64,000 nucleotides of DNA from Dactylellina haptotyla (Eukaryota > Ascomycota > Orbiliomycetes > Orbiliales > Orbiliaceae), in NCBI GenBank assembly GCA_031310005.1, contig CM062386.1, forward strand, positions 3,162,001-3,226,000, written 5' to 3'. Under the pieces are notes generated by a model. It saw nothing but the letters and a program-made list of their open reading frames with translations. It was not told the origin of the DNA and did not search any database. The first letter of the stretch is position 1; each line of letters starts with the position of its first letter. Below are positions 35,258 to 47,294 of the stretch, piece by piece. The position numbers and the translations under genes are program-made.

Positions 35258-36714
35258 ATTAGCCAACCACTGCTTAAATTCCGGGAATGGAGCTCCTTTA
35301 ACTCCACCGCCAACGCTACGTTCTGAATGCAACGCTCGGAGCCTTAGAAGTTTTGAAGGAAGTATTATATCCAAGTGTGGGAGAGGCCATTGTACCGGAA
35401 ATAACAAATTGCTTCCAATTTGAACCGGTTATGGTGGTTTCGGGCATAGCTAAACAGTTACGATGCGAGCGCGAGCAACGTTCAGGTATGGTGGCTCTTA
35501 ACCTCGGCAAATTCTCTTGGATGTTCAACAGTTTCGTTCCACCAACCGGCAACATAACCAACTTGTATTTCGTATTGCCTACTACCTATATGTATACAGT
35601 GAACATTTGATAGAACTGACCAGACCTTAGAAAATATCAATATGAATTTATTTCCTTTCTCTATTTAATACTTACGCATGCTTTCTCACCGTATTTAACT
35701 GTACCAGTACTGATTGACCATGATTAGTTGGTGTTTCAATTGAGCGCCCAGTGAGCAAACACAACGCCCAAGACAAACAAATTGCTAGCACAACTAGCTA
35801 GCGCTAGTAACATAAATGAATTTATCTCAATTTCGCAGCTCCGCCTTTTACTACCTTAAAAAAAAGCCTGTTATAATCTTTTTTGATCGAGGGAAATCGA
35901 TAAGATGGAGTCAAATATCTGTGATACAGGTGGGTCAAAGAGTAGGTAGACGTAGATATCTCTGAGACGTGATATCGATAGAATGGTATCATAGGATGGC
36001 GACATGCCAACACCCAGAAGGTCGACGCTCACCTCCCATGTTAGGAAGGCAGGTATGAAACAACCTTGAAGAATTGGGAAGTCGAGCAACCACTCCCCGA
36101 AGAAACCACCAAACCATGACAAGGCTAGCCAAGGACGATCAAGCTTTATTGGTAGGTCTTGAGTACAATCGAACCGGGGCTGTTAGATAGGATTTTCGTC
36201 ATTCCGCGATAGAAAAGCTCCGGTTGTGCGCTATCTCGCAGTCATGCCAGCCTAATGCGAGATTGGATCTGGCCCTGTCCCTCCGCTTTACGTACTGGAG
36301 ACGGGTTCATGCGATAGGCTCCACTGTCTGACCTACCGTCTGCCTACTAATAACAGCATCTGCCCAGTAGCTTGTACGGGTTTGCTAGTTTCGAGCTTCC
36401 GGGTACGTCTGCTAGAACTTGATAGGAACCTAGAATAACACGAGCGTCATATGCCTTGACTGGATCTCAGCAAAAGCGGGACATATCTGCTCACGGTCAT
36501 ATGAATATCTAGCCAAGACCTCATAGCAGCTCCCGAATCTGGCCAATGGGTTCCCCTCATCACGATGAAGAATACTCCTTCGATCAAGATGATCGTCAGG
36601 AGGCCGGTGGGAGTAAAGTTATAAATCAGATCGGTTTCCCACAACTACATCCAGCTTTCTATACATATTCGCCAGAGGTTCTAGATCTGGAAACTATACC
36701 TAAATCCAACCAAG

Positions 36715-38481
36715 ATGCATATCTCGAAGCTAGCTGTTATTATCCCAGCATTTTTGCTCAGCATTGTTGATGCTCACCCTCTTGCTCCCTACCGAACCTT
36801 TGAGTCTTTGAACACAGTTCCTCAAGGTTGGGAGGAGATCTCGAACAAGAATGTCGACCCATCTACGCCAATCAAACTTCGCATTCACTTAGCTCAGCAG
36901 AATGTCCCAGAGTTCGAGAGAACTCTCATTGACATTAGCACACCTGGGCACGTTTCATACGGAAACCATTTGAACCAGGATCAAATTGATGCTATTCTCC
37001 GCCCTCATGAAGATACTACTACTGTTGTCAAGAGCTGGCTCGAGTCTCAGGGTTTCAGCAATGACCTCACCTTCAAAAATGACTGGATTGTTGTTTCCAC
37101 CACCATTGGAAAGGCTGAATCCCTCCTCCAAGCCAAGTATAAGGCTTTCCAGAACAAACAAACCGGCGACAAGGTCGTTCGCACCCTTTCTTACAGTATC
37201 CCTCGCGATCTGCACTCAAGTGTCGCTCTCATTCAGCCAACGACTCTCTTTGGAGCCGTCAGTGCTATGAAGAATACCATTTCCAGAGTTGAAGATCCAA
37301 GCATTCTTAAACCTTCTGGTCTGAGACTCAAAGGAGGCATTGACGCAGCTTGCCAGAGCAGCATCACCCCAGACTGTTTGTCTGATGTCTACAAATACAA
37401 AGGCTTCAAGCCGGCTTCTTTGGGCGCTTCCTCAAACAAGCTCGGAGTCAATGGCTTCTTGGAGCAGTACGCCCAAAACGATGACCTCTCCAAGTTCTTG
37501 AAGAAGTACATCCCAGACGCTAAGAACGCCACTTTCACCTGTCAGCCAGTTAACAACGGACTATGTACTCAGCATCCAAGCGAAGACTTCACCGAAGCAA
37601 ATTTGGATATCCAGTACACTGTCAGTGCGACTATCCCACACCCAAACATCTACTTCTCAACTGCTGGACGTCCTCCAGTTCAAGATCTCGACCCAAACAC
37701 CAACGAGCCCTACCTCGAGTGGCTCGAGCATGTTCTCGCCTTATCCGATGCCGAATTGCCACAGACAATCACCACTTCATATGGCGATAACGAACACACC
37801 GTCCCCCAGTCTTATGCCGTTAAAGTGTGCAACATGTTGGCTCAGCTCGGAGCTAGAGGCGTGAGCGTTCTCTTCAGCTCTGGCGATTCCGGACCAGGAG
37901 ACAACTGTGTAAACAAGGCCGGCAAGAAGGCCTTCGTCCCTACATTCCCAGCCACTTGCCCATTCGTCACCTCTGTTGGTGGAACAGTCGGTGTGCAACC
38001 AGAGAAGGCTGTCTCATTTAGCTCTGGTGGATTCTCTAACTACTTCGCCCGCCCAGACTATCAGAATGCAGCTGTCAGCAACTACTTGTCCACTGCATCT
38101 GATGCTAAGACATTCAAGGACTACTTCAATGCTACCGGCAGAGCCTTCCCAGATATTTCTGCTCAAGGATCTAGGTTCCACGTCTACGTTGGGGGCTTCG
38201 ACCAGTTGGTCTCTGGTACTTCAGCTAGCTCTCCTGCTTTTGCTGCCGTCATCTCCCTCTTGAACGGCGACAGAATCGCCAAGGGCAAGAAACCCCTTGG
38301 TTTCTTGAACCCATGGCTCTACGGTGTTGCTACTGAGAAGAAGGGTCTTATGGATATTACCCAGGGAACCAGCAGAGGTTGTTCCGGAACCATCACCGGT
38401 GCTGGCTGGAAAGCAACCACTGGATGGGATCCAGTCACTGGTTTGGGAACTCCAGACTTTAGCGTTCTACAAAACTTGTAA
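36715..38481 (+). CDS. Secreted sedolisin-type serine protease (family S53, tripeptidyl-peptidase-like)
   Basis: Single exon, 588 residues. A signal peptide (residues 1-20, ending IVDA) is followed by a pro-kumamolisin activation domain (about 35-185; LRIHLAQQNVPEFERTLIDIS, GHVSYGNHLNQDQI). The catalytic domain has the sedolisin set: Glu294 and Asp298 in FTEANLDIQY, the oxyanion Asp391 in LFSSGDSGPGDN, and nucleophile Ser503 in SGTSASSPAF. The calcium-site region ends in TGWDPVTGLGTPDF. All key residues are present and nothing interrupts the frame. Such enzymes work outside the cell at acid pH, releasing tripeptides or acting as endopeptidases. Codon use is strongly biased, as in the aspartic protease gene, which suggests high expression. 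It is transcribed away from the GH140-like gene and toward the MFS gene. Confidence 0.96.
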   Translation: MHISKLAVIIPAFLLSIVDAHPLAPYRTFESLNTVPQGWEEISNKNVDPSTPIKLRIHLAQQNVPEFERTLIDISTPGHVSYGNHLNQDQIDAILRPHEDTTTVVKSWLESQGFSNDLTFKNDWIVVSTTIGKAESLLQAKYKAFQNKQTGDKVVRTLSYSIPRDLHSSVALIQPTTLFGAVSAMKNTISRVEDPSILKPSGLRLKGGIDAACQSSITPDCLSDVYKYKGFKPASLGASSNKLGVNGFLEQYAQNDDLSKFLKKYIPDAKNATFTCQPVNNGLCTQHPSEDFTEANLDIQYTVSATIPHPNIYFSTAGRPPVQDLDPNTNEPYLEWLEHVLALSDAELPQTITTSYGDNEHTVPQSYAVKVCNMLAQLGARGVSVLFSSGDSGPGDNCVNKAGKKAFVPTFPATCPFVTSVGGTVGVQPEKAVSFSSGGFSNYFARPDYQNAAVSNYLSTASDAKTFKDYFNATGRAFPDISAQGSRFHVYVGGFDQLVSGTSASSPAFAAVISLLNGDRIAKGKKPLGFLNPWLYGVATEKKGLMDITQGTSRGCSGTITGAGWKATTGWDPVTGLGTPDFSVLQNL

Positions 38482-38733
38482 ACGACATTGATACCCACAG
38501 TTTTATATTATAATTAGTTGTACATAATCAAGATACCCGGGCAGATACCACGATAGCAATTATTTGGTGTAATACTATATGAAGTATTCAGAATGCAAAA
38601 GAATTTTCATCCTAGAGTAGCAAGAGACCAATTTAAAGAAACTAGTAAGATATGTTATACGTAACATCTTATCCGCCCTCGGACTTCTCTAGACCATGAG
38701 GTGCGAAGCACACAAGATATTAAGAGTTACATG

Positions 38734-40648
38734 CTACCACGAATAGTTTTTATACCGCGATATCCGCAAACCGATCCTAGGTCCTCTATATGACCCAAAT
38801 TTCTCTGACGATGCATCATCTGTGTCGATAATCTGTGGTTCGATCGTCTTTTCAGGCCTCTTATCATCGAACAATATTCTACCTATATCTTCTAGGTCGC
38901 CATAACCTTTCGTCTCAGGAAATGTGAATTGGATTACAAGGATCCAAAGTGCGATGAGTCCTGTATAGAGAAAGTATAGGCCCCATTTTAAATCTCGAAG
39001 TAGAAAGGAATTCGCCATTTCTAGAATGAAGCGTTAGTTGATTCAACCTTTCAAACGTAAAAATGCAAAATAGTGGGCCAAAAGAAAGTTACTTACGGGT
39101 TGCGCCGCCAATGGCAAAGACCACAGTCCAGTTAAGCGCGATACCCTTGGCTCGCAACTGGTACGGCAAAACCTCTTCAACATAGCCAACTTGTAACGGG
39201 GTGAACGCGATGGAGTAGAATCCGAAAAATACGAATATAAGTGGGATCATCACTTTTCCGTGTGTTGAGCTATTTTCACCCATCGCGTGGAATTTACCGG
39301 AATATGTCAAAGCCGTCACGCCCATGCCAATGGTAGACAACAGCATGCCATATGCAGAGGTCAGCCAAAGAGGTCGGCGGCCGTATCGCTGTGCCATCCA
39401 TGCCCCTAAAGTTGCTGCAAATAGATTGAACGCTTGGAGACCTATATTCACCAATGATGCGGTCACATGGCTCGACACCCCAACTGCATTGAGCATTGGG
39501 TATAAATAGTAGCTGATTATGCCTATAGAGTGTCAGTGTTCAGAGCTTTACAGGAAAATTCCATGGTTCAAATTTGCCGGGACCCTACCGTTTCCTGTCA
39601 GTTGAATCATGAAGCCGACGACGACGCAGATACAAAACCTGTGTACATTTGCTTCCCGACTAAAAAACTCGGCCCAGACCGATTTAAATTTAATCTGAGG
39701 GTTATTCTTTCGCGCCAATTCGATATCTTGTTCCTCCTGTAATTTTTCCTCAATTCTATTAAGCTCTTCCTCCACCATTGCATCACCATTCGTGTAGTTT
39801 GTATGATAACTATAGAGCATATATCGGGCCTCGCTTATGCGATTCCTCGCTACCAAGTACCGAGGACTCTCCGGGATAATATGCAGAGTCAAAATTTGTA
39901 TTAGTGGTATCAAACACTGCGTGATACAAGGTATCCTCCAGCCCCAATCGTCAGTAGCGTGGGTTCGCAGGCCAACAAAAGCCGACACAGCAGCAATTAC
40001 CGCTCCAAGGTACCAAACGGCGTTGTAGAATACGGCTACCCATTCTCTATGTCTAGGATGGGCGATCTCAATAGCCAAAGTCGGCGCTGCAGTCTGGTTG
40101 AAGGCGAGCCCAATACCTATACACACTCGCGTAACGAGGAAGGCTTCCACACCTTTGAAACCAGCTTGACAAGCAGCTGCCGCCAGCAAAATCCAGGTCC
40201 CGATACCAAGACAGAACCGACGGCCCAATTTGTCACTTATATATGATGCTGGAATAAAAAATGGTACCCCACCTACTGTTAAAGATGCAAGCATAAATCC
40301 AATAAGTAGTGTAGGGAAACGGTCTGATGTTATACCCCATATATCTCGAACTAAATGTAAGGCTGATTAGCGGGAAGAACTTGGCGTAGAATTTCAGAAT
40401 TGGCCAGATCGCTTACAAGATTGTATTATGTAGATGCCATTTATTAAGCTGCTATCATATCCGTTCGAGGCCGCAGAAAGAAAAAGAATTCCAATCCGAA
40501 AATTGAGACCGCGCAGAACGGGATCATTCCACCACCAAATTTTCGGATCAGTGCCATTTGGTAAAGTAACTAAACTCGGCTTACTCTCGGGGTCCCGACG
40601 ATCAAGGGTGTGCGAGCGTTGAACCCTTCTCCAAAATGATTGAACCAT
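38734..40648 (-). CDS. MFS sugar transporter (lactose permease-like)
   Basis: Four exons on the minus strand: 40648-40417, 40350-39589, 39522-39097 and 39020-38734, introns 66, 66 and 76 bp, 568 residues. The ATG at 40648 is chosen because the residues above it do not look like a transporter N-terminus. An N-terminal tail of about 50 residues precedes helix 1 (FRIGILFLSAASNGYDSSLING). Other sugar-porter motifs are SDKLGRRFCLG, RVCIGIGLAFNQTAAPTLAIEIAHPRHR, PESPRYLVARNR, LTGNGIISYYLYPML (built across an intron), QRYGRRPLW and FPETKG after the last helix. The long N-terminal tail and the LTGNG block resemble the lactose/galactose-type permease group of ascomycetes. Uptake of products made by the nearby GH35 and GH140-like enzymes is plausible but only inferred. 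Confidence 0.93.
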
Positions 40649-42533
40649 ATTAGAACACTGGTATATAATCTGTTTGCTACGACGTTGGGATATTCGGGTG
40701 CAAGTCAGGTGAGAATAGTACAACTAAAATTCTTAAATGAAGAGAGATTTGGTTCATAAATTAATGGTTGGAGGGGGGCGGTCGATTTAATTAAATAAAA
40801 GAGCGGCGATCTTGTGAATAAATTGAACCTGCAACTACCAATGGTGGCCCTATGAGAACGATCTTGGGCGTCTGTAGACCTCTTCTTCATCCGGAACTAT
40901 GAACTTCACGTGTTGTCACGGTTGTAACGAGATTCTCTGGCGATCGACACACCCGCGATTCAGTATCTTAGCGAAGAGTCGCCAATCTTCATCCTTTCCC
41001 AGGATGAGTTTTGTTGTATTTTAGTCCAATTAGATTGTCTTCCAAACAAATTATTCAGCTTGAAATATATTCTGTCGCCTTGAAATAACTTCAAATGGCT
41101 GCGCAATAGATGGCTGTGCGCTTGAGTCGCTATCTGGATATTTTACATATCAGCAAAAGTCTATAGTCACCCAGCGATTAAACATGGAGTCTTAATGACG
41201 ATCGGCCGATCTAGAATTAAATCCGTGTACAGTATACGTGGACTTCAATGCCTTAGAGAAGCATGCATTAGCGAAAGTCTAATTTACCGAGGACTCTTTA
41301 TCTTGAAAACCTCGGCTTTTTTAAATATGCGTTATAAGGTCTAAAGTCAAAAGATATTTTGATATTTTCATCCCCGGCACAATACTTAGATCTTACTCGC
41401 TCAATGAGATAAAACTTTAAAGCCCCCTTTAGGCCGAGGATAACAGCATCTGCTCGTTTTATAAATTTTCAGGCGATTACTTCAACTAAGGGTCTTCCGT
41501 CGTTCTAAATATACCAAGTACATAAACAGCACGTGGCCAGATCTCACCATCGGTGCAAATCAGCGCTAAGCACCAATTTCAGATCTAACGCTGGAAATTC
41601 CAAAGAGTCTAAGATAAGATTTTGGAATCTTCGTACTACTTGACGCCAACCCCGCCGATAGTCAAAACGTTAAGATTATAAAACAAGGCTATAGTATCCT
41701 CCGATATAGATTTGGTATTGCTATGTTTGTGCTGCCTAGCTTACGAGACTAATAGACACCTTCATTCTCGAATCTGCCTTCCTAGTTCTAGAATAATATC
41801 CTCCTCACACAAAAGCTTCCGTCTGTACGAGGCTGTGTTCCCACTGTTACAGATGGGCTTCGAGCTAGAAAGTGTTGTGACTAGATTCAGCCACTCGTCG
41901 CAGGTTCCGAAGCAGTGGTGGGCTGTTTTAAATTCGAGACGAGACCTGCGTCCGGGCGAGACATCAGGAGCCCAAAATGATGTGTTGTCTCCTAGTCACA
42001 CTACTATTGGGATATCAAGCGTAAGTGGAAGGTTATTATTATCATTATTTCTATCTTCTTTTCGTAAGTAAATTTGAGATAGCTATATTTAAAGTATGAG
42101 AATACAGGAAATAGACAGAATCAACATATGTGCATTTGAACCTTAAACGCCTTTTCGAAAACATGCTTTTCAAAATATTTGTTGTTGAATCGTATATGTA
42201 ACTGCCCCAGTTCCACAGTATGTGCAAATCGAGAGGAATGGGGAAATGAAAATGAAAAATTTGCAGAAAATATATGCTCTTGATAGCTAGCATATATGCA
42301 AAGTGCGCTTGCTCCAACGAACAATTTGGGAAGGATGCATGCTCGAAAACTCCAGATAATGCGGTGCATGCCAAACCCACCCACCAAACCCAGCGCAGAC
42401 CCCCAAAAATAAAAGATAATATCAACCTCCCGAACGTAACCATTCCAAGTAGCCTAGTAACCCTCCTAGAAAAAATAAAATGCTGTAAAGGAAAAAATAT
42501 TTGCATCGAAAAAATAAATAAAAGTTCGTAAGA
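40649..42533. other. Gene-free interval
   Basis: About 1.9 kb between the transporter promoter and the 3' end of the receptor gene. The open frames at 41712-42071 (plus) and 42051-42506 (minus) lack features of real proteins. The last 450 bp are AT-rich and probably 3' untranslated. Confidence 0.5.
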
Positions 42534-44005
42534 TCATATCCAATGTGTCCATCTGGTGGTTCTTCGACTCGGTGGTTGACGAGGCGATTCGACAATTTTG
42601 ACTTCTCTCCATGATCCAGATTCGGCAGTTAATGGGGTGATAGAATCGACATCGCTCTTCTCTTTCAAAGCTGTCGTGACAAACTCAAGCGGCGGTGGGG
42701 GGTCCATTCCTGTTCTTCTCTTCTTTCGAGCAGCCGACCTTCGCTTCTGGTGGGATTCCGATTCGAGATCTCCGTTTTTCCTGGTGGTAGATTTGGTGAA
42801 GAGTGGTCGGAGGCAAGGAATAGAGGCTGTCACGATTCCAACTGTACATTCGAATGCTGAAGCAATATAAAGGTTGATACAATCCCCTAGTAGCCAACCA
42901 GGTTAGCAAGGCGATCAAAAAGATAGCTTTCCAGAAATCAGTAAAAACTTACAAGTCCAATCATACGGCTCCGAATGGAAAACCATGTTTGTGAAATAAA
43001 TTCTGATTGCTCCAGCAAAACATACCCTATATATTAATTAGCACATCATACGATAAATTAATTTGTCATCAACATGTACTCACATAGCACCTAGAGCGAA
43101 ACAGATGATAACAACCCATTTTCCCCGTCGATCAACCCTTGTCAAACCACAGATTTCACCCAAAGGTACAATAACGCAGTAGAAGTCGGTTACGGTATTG
43201 ATGATAGCTGTCGATAGATGAAGTGGGAATGTCGGGTAACAGTATCCCTTTATGTTGTAGATCCAGAAATGTTCGATTGGGCTACATTGGAAAATCGCGG
43301 CGACTAAACTGCCTATCATTGCAAGTGTCGTAATGACCATTCCGACGTAAATGAGGCGATGCAGGTGAACAGATACCACGCCAATAGGAAATAGGCGGAG
43401 ATAAAAGGTTAAGATCGATAACTTTGTCAGGTTGATAGCAACAGTAAAAATAATCTCCATGCCGAAAGCCAGCTACAATTTTCACGTTAGCTAATATAAT
43501 GAATTATCAAGCGCTGTATGATCTTACCTTTCGAGCCGGTTGGAGGTATTTGTGTGCCAGAGGCGCAAAATCGTAAAGGTGGAGACCCTAGTATAAAATC
43601 TCTATTAGCACAGAATATTACTGTAGGCTAGAAGAAAGCTGATTCAACGTACCCATCCATATTGTACCGACACACATTGCATAATCACCATCGCCAATGT
43701 CAATACCTAGAGAAATTGTCAGGTCAAACTTTCGAAATTATCCTTGTCGTCTTAATATTTGTGCGGCTTACGGTTGAAGATAATATTAACCAATCCTCCC
43801 TACCCAGGCCATGTTTCGTATAGTATCTTTTCGCATAAACTCGGAGACCAACAATAAGGATCGTCAACGTGATTAGAGGTATTTCCCAAGCCAGTATCTT
43901 CCAACCCTGGTTCTCTGGATCTATTAAATTTGGTTTTGGCCATGCCAGCATGACCGATGGTGGCACGAGGATTAAATCCGTGCTCTGTTCTTGTGAGGGA
44001 TGCAT
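42534..44005 (-). CDS. PTH11-like seven-helix membrane protein (fungal rhodopsin-domain family)
   Basis: Six exons on the minus strand: 44005-43772, 43706-43653, 43587-43528, 43472-43084, 43026-42953 and 42886-42534, introns 65, 65, 55, 57 and 66 bp, 387 residues. All junctions keep frame and rebuild family blocks: the helix 1 region WEIPLITLTILIVGLRVYAKRY, then HGLGREDWLIL, YDFAPLAHKYLQPARKLAFGMEIIF, LTKLSILTFYLRLFP, TAIINTVTDFYCVIVPL, and YDWTWDCINLYIASAFECTVGIVTASIPCLRPLF, where YDWTW is split over an intron. These match the fungal rhodopsin-domain/PTH11-related proteins. The cytosolic tail is basic, then Pro/Ser-rich. Members are candidate G-protein-coupled receptors or sensors; ligand and signalling are unknown. 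It lacks the CFEM domain found in some PTH11 receptors. Confidence 0.92.
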
Positions 44006-46407
44006 TTCGGTATGGTGTGAAAGCCCAGACGGCTTTCGAGTCGAAAATTCTCTGTCGAAAGGTATATGTTTAGGAGTTGTCGTCCATTGTGATAAATCGG
44101 AATGAAAATGCGAGATTCGTTAAATGACCAAAGGTGTGGGACACCGCATAGGTTTTAAGGAAAAGGTCAAGCTGCGGCCTATTCGTTTTGGGAAACGGTG
44201 AGGCAGGTTCATGCGGACGGTGCCTATACAGCGCCTGTTGAAATCCCAAAATTGCCTCCCCGAAGACATGCCGAGACGCAGTTCTCCCATGATTCAGATC
44301 TTTACTCCCCACGGAACCATCGAATTCAGAGATTCCCTAGCGCCCCGCACCAAAACCAACGTAGCCGCTGATCCATCCAGACAGCGACGCGACGGCAATG
44401 TCTATGCCCATAACAACGGCATGTTGGGGGGTTCTGCAGGCAGCAGGTTTTCATTGTCTCTTCAGGGTCCTCCCGCGCTACCTCAAGGGAGAACTTGAGA
44501 ACCGGGGCTGAAAGTCAATACGGTCGTCTCGCTCTAGGCTATTTTTGATGGGATCTCGCACGCCGGAACCTTCCCAATGCGGCAAGGGCGTGCTCTGGTT
44601 GGCCGCAAGTTTCACCTGCAAGGGCCAGGCAATATGACAGGATAAAGATCGCTTCGCATAGACTATGCTCTTTCTTGCATAACCTGACGCACATCAGGAA
44701 ATTATTCTGGTCTGATTTCATGCACGGTCACCCACAACACATTGGAGGAGTTCCCTCGTCGGTGCCACGGTAGATGTAAGTCTCGTGGTTCCCACACCGT
44801 TTTCGCATTTCTGCGACCGACACAAACATTCTTTCTAGCTGAAATATTCGAACATTCTAGCGTCAAGGTTCGTATAGTCTCTGCGGCTAAAACGTTCGAA
44901 ATATCTCGATGCAGAGAATTTCTAGAATTTTAGGTTTACTCGGCGGTGTAGTTGGGTATGCCAGAATATTTATTTGATGTCGTGTAAAGTGAATCCTTAG
45001 AGTTTGCCTTGACTGCGGCATTGCGGCTGGGTAGCTTGCCATATAAAATTGGAAGCAATTTTCTTGTGAACCCCTACAACAAGGACTTTCCATGTTGAAT
45101 ACTCGATGTCTACAGACGGCAGGATGTTTTTGTGGGGCACATGAGATTTCGTTACGTCCTGAAAGACCAATGTTTAAGAATCACACCAAAAGATGCATTT
45201 GTGCCTGCCCTATTTTGACATGTTTCAAACCCGGTCTAGTCAACATAACAGATTAATTCGCAAAGCTACAACCGAAGGAAGAACCGAAAACGAGCGCAAG
45301 GTTCTATCACTCGCTATTATCGAAAGTAATTCGCCTACCCCCAAATTTTGGCCATAACGGTGATCAGCATGGTTGCTTGGAGTTCACTACACAGAACCAG
45401 GAAGTCGTGATAAATAACCTGGCTTGGCATTGGGCAAGCGAATCCACAATGAAGGGATCCTTGACATGAATATCAAGATCAAAATTTAAACATGAGAACT
45501 TGATAAAGTCTATGTTGATAGGCCGGATCCCACCGATAGGAAATAACAATGCAATGCAATGCGAATTATGTAATTTCGTTATTTGCTCGGCAGATTTTTA
45601 AAATTATTTCCCTATTATTTCACGCTAGTTAGTGTTGAGGCTCGCAACCTAATAGCCACTGGTCACTGGCATGTTAGATCAATCTCGATTCATGGGCAAA
45701 TTCCATGAAATGTTTTTTTGAGAGTTTCATCCGTCTTCCAATGAGAGAAACCATTTGTGTTGTGGATGATAAGGTCAATTTCGATCTGAAACAACACATG
45801 GCAAAAACCACTGCCATGCGAATTAATTCCCCAAGTTTGATCCCCTGGACGCACAGCCATGATGAATCCTCTGAAGTTTCTCAATTCCATGTTTGTTAGA
45901 GACAAAAAAATTTGTGAAGTCTAAGAGTGAATACCATCAACCAGGTCTTGCAATACTCAGAGCATGCTCGAGTTCCACATCTTCAATCACGAGTTGATGG
46001 ATGCTGAACGGCCGGCCGGCTTCGCGATGGCAAAAACTTGGTTTCTAGGATTCTCAAAGGGTCTCAAAATCCACAAAGGAAAAACCGTCGACTGTCACGT
46101 ATGACGACTGGCAGATCTAGAGTCGGGCACTTATTTGATCATAATAGTAACACAGCTTCCTTATTGGGCTTTCCAACACCAAATCTACAACTAGGTGTTG
46201 ATTATGGTCTCAAAGAGCGATAACAGAGAAGCTCAAGTTGTGATAATGATATATATATATATATATATTGTATAATTTATAGTCGGCTCCTGGGCACGAC
46301 ACGGTGGGTATTAAAATGTAAATATTTACAGTGAAAAAAGTGACTCTAGGTCACTGTTTGGTAGAAAGGATATCAAAGCAAAAAACACGAAGAACACAGA
46401 AGCAAAT
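44006..46407. other. Gene-free interval
   Basis: About 2.4 kb without a supportable gene. It holds the promoter of the receptor gene and, at the right, the 3' end of the lysozyme-like gene. A palindromic GC run, ggccggccgg, lies at 46010-46019 and an AT microsatellite at 46249. Confidence 0.5.
46249..46268. repeat. (AT)n microsatellite
   Basis: Ten uninterrupted AT units in non-coding DNA downstream of the lysozyme-like gene. Confidence 0.95.
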
Positions 46408-47294
46408 TTATGCGCTGCGGCAAGCATTGGCGGCGAAGGTCCAGCCTAATAGACGGTTTGCAATATCACTGACATAGCAAGGGGTTGCGCCGTTTCCATT
46501 GCTAAGATCACCACTTGGGGCGATGCTGCCGGAGTTGTATGCTCTGAATGCCTTGTAGTAATTGCCGTATTGGTTGAGGAGTTGGGTCAAGCCATCGCCA
46601 TAAGCGGTACCCATAGTTCCGTCAATGATCATTTGCTTGATGCTAGAGTAAGGAGCAATCGGGTTGAATGCGGCGCCGTTATGAGACTGCATGATACCAG
46701 GGTTGCTCACACCGTTACTAGTAGTAGGAGCATAGAGGCAGCCGCCGGACTAAGGACGGAAAGTTAGCATAATGAACTCGCTAATACAATCTAGGAACTA
46801 GTACTCACCTCTTGCATGATAACGGCTAAGATAGCACGGTGGTCAACTCTGGATGCTCGGGCGACTTGTTGGATATAAGTTTTCATGATGCTGATTTGGC
46901 GGTCGGTGTTGTCGGGACCCCAGTTATTCCAACCGCAGCTTTGCTTCATAAGAGGAATATTCGCTTGGAACATGGCTTCGAAAGAGATCCATTGACTTTG
47001 GCTTGGGAAGTTTTCAGGGCCGCCAACGAAGTATGTGTAGGAGTCGATACCAGAAGTGGCGCCGTCGTTCATGTTGGCATTTCCCCAGTATGCCATACTG
47101 TTGGTAACTTTAACGCCCATACCATAAGCAACGACACCATCTCGGCGTCCTAGTTGCTCGAGTTTCTTGGGAAGGTGGATATGAGAGAGTCTTTTCGCAA
47201 GATGCGCGTACTTGTGAAGTGGAAGAGCCTCGCAGCTACACAGCAGCAGCAAGCTGGTAAGGAGAACTTTGAAAGATACTGTAGAGAACGACAT
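46408..47294 (-). CDS. Secreted lysozyme-like (SLT/transglycosylase-fold) protein
   Basis: Two exons on the minus strand, 47294-46809 and 46749-46408, joined over a 59-bp intron in phase 0, 275 residues. A signal peptide (VLLTSLLLLCSCEA, about residues 1-23) is followed by a short propeptide with KR (34-35) and RR Kex2-type sites. The domain has the lysozyme-like pattern DHRAILAVIMQESGGCL, where the glutamate (residue 162, last codon before the intron) is the expected catalytic acid, followed by SNPGIMQSHNG, which resembles the 'GLMQ' block of lytic transglycosylases. Bacterial relatives cut peptidoglycan. In fungi similar secreted proteins exist with no established function; action on bacterial walls or on chitin-type polymers is inference. 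The mature part has few cysteines. Confidence 0.85.

Larger units (their letters stand above)
33474..36714. other. Long intergenic interval between divergent secreted-enzyme genes
   Basis: About 3.2 kb shared as upstream DNA by the GH140-like gene (minus) and the sedolisin gene (plus). No supported coding region. It contains a TATA box for the left gene, a 12-bp tandem duplication and a GC-rich hairpin in otherwise AT-rich DNA. Confidence 0.55.

Noticed and set aside
36160-36185. ggttcgattg (minus strand) resembling a tRNA B box
   Set aside because: The neighbouring bases do not pair into a T-arm or acceptor stem.
42051-42506. 151-codon hydrophobic minus-strand frame after the receptor gene
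   Set aside because: AT-rich composition explains the Phe/Leu/Ile content; it lies in the probable 3' region of the receptor gene and has no motif.
46010-46020. ggccggccgg palindrome
   Set aside because: A short GC palindrome with no gene-related position; likely chance.
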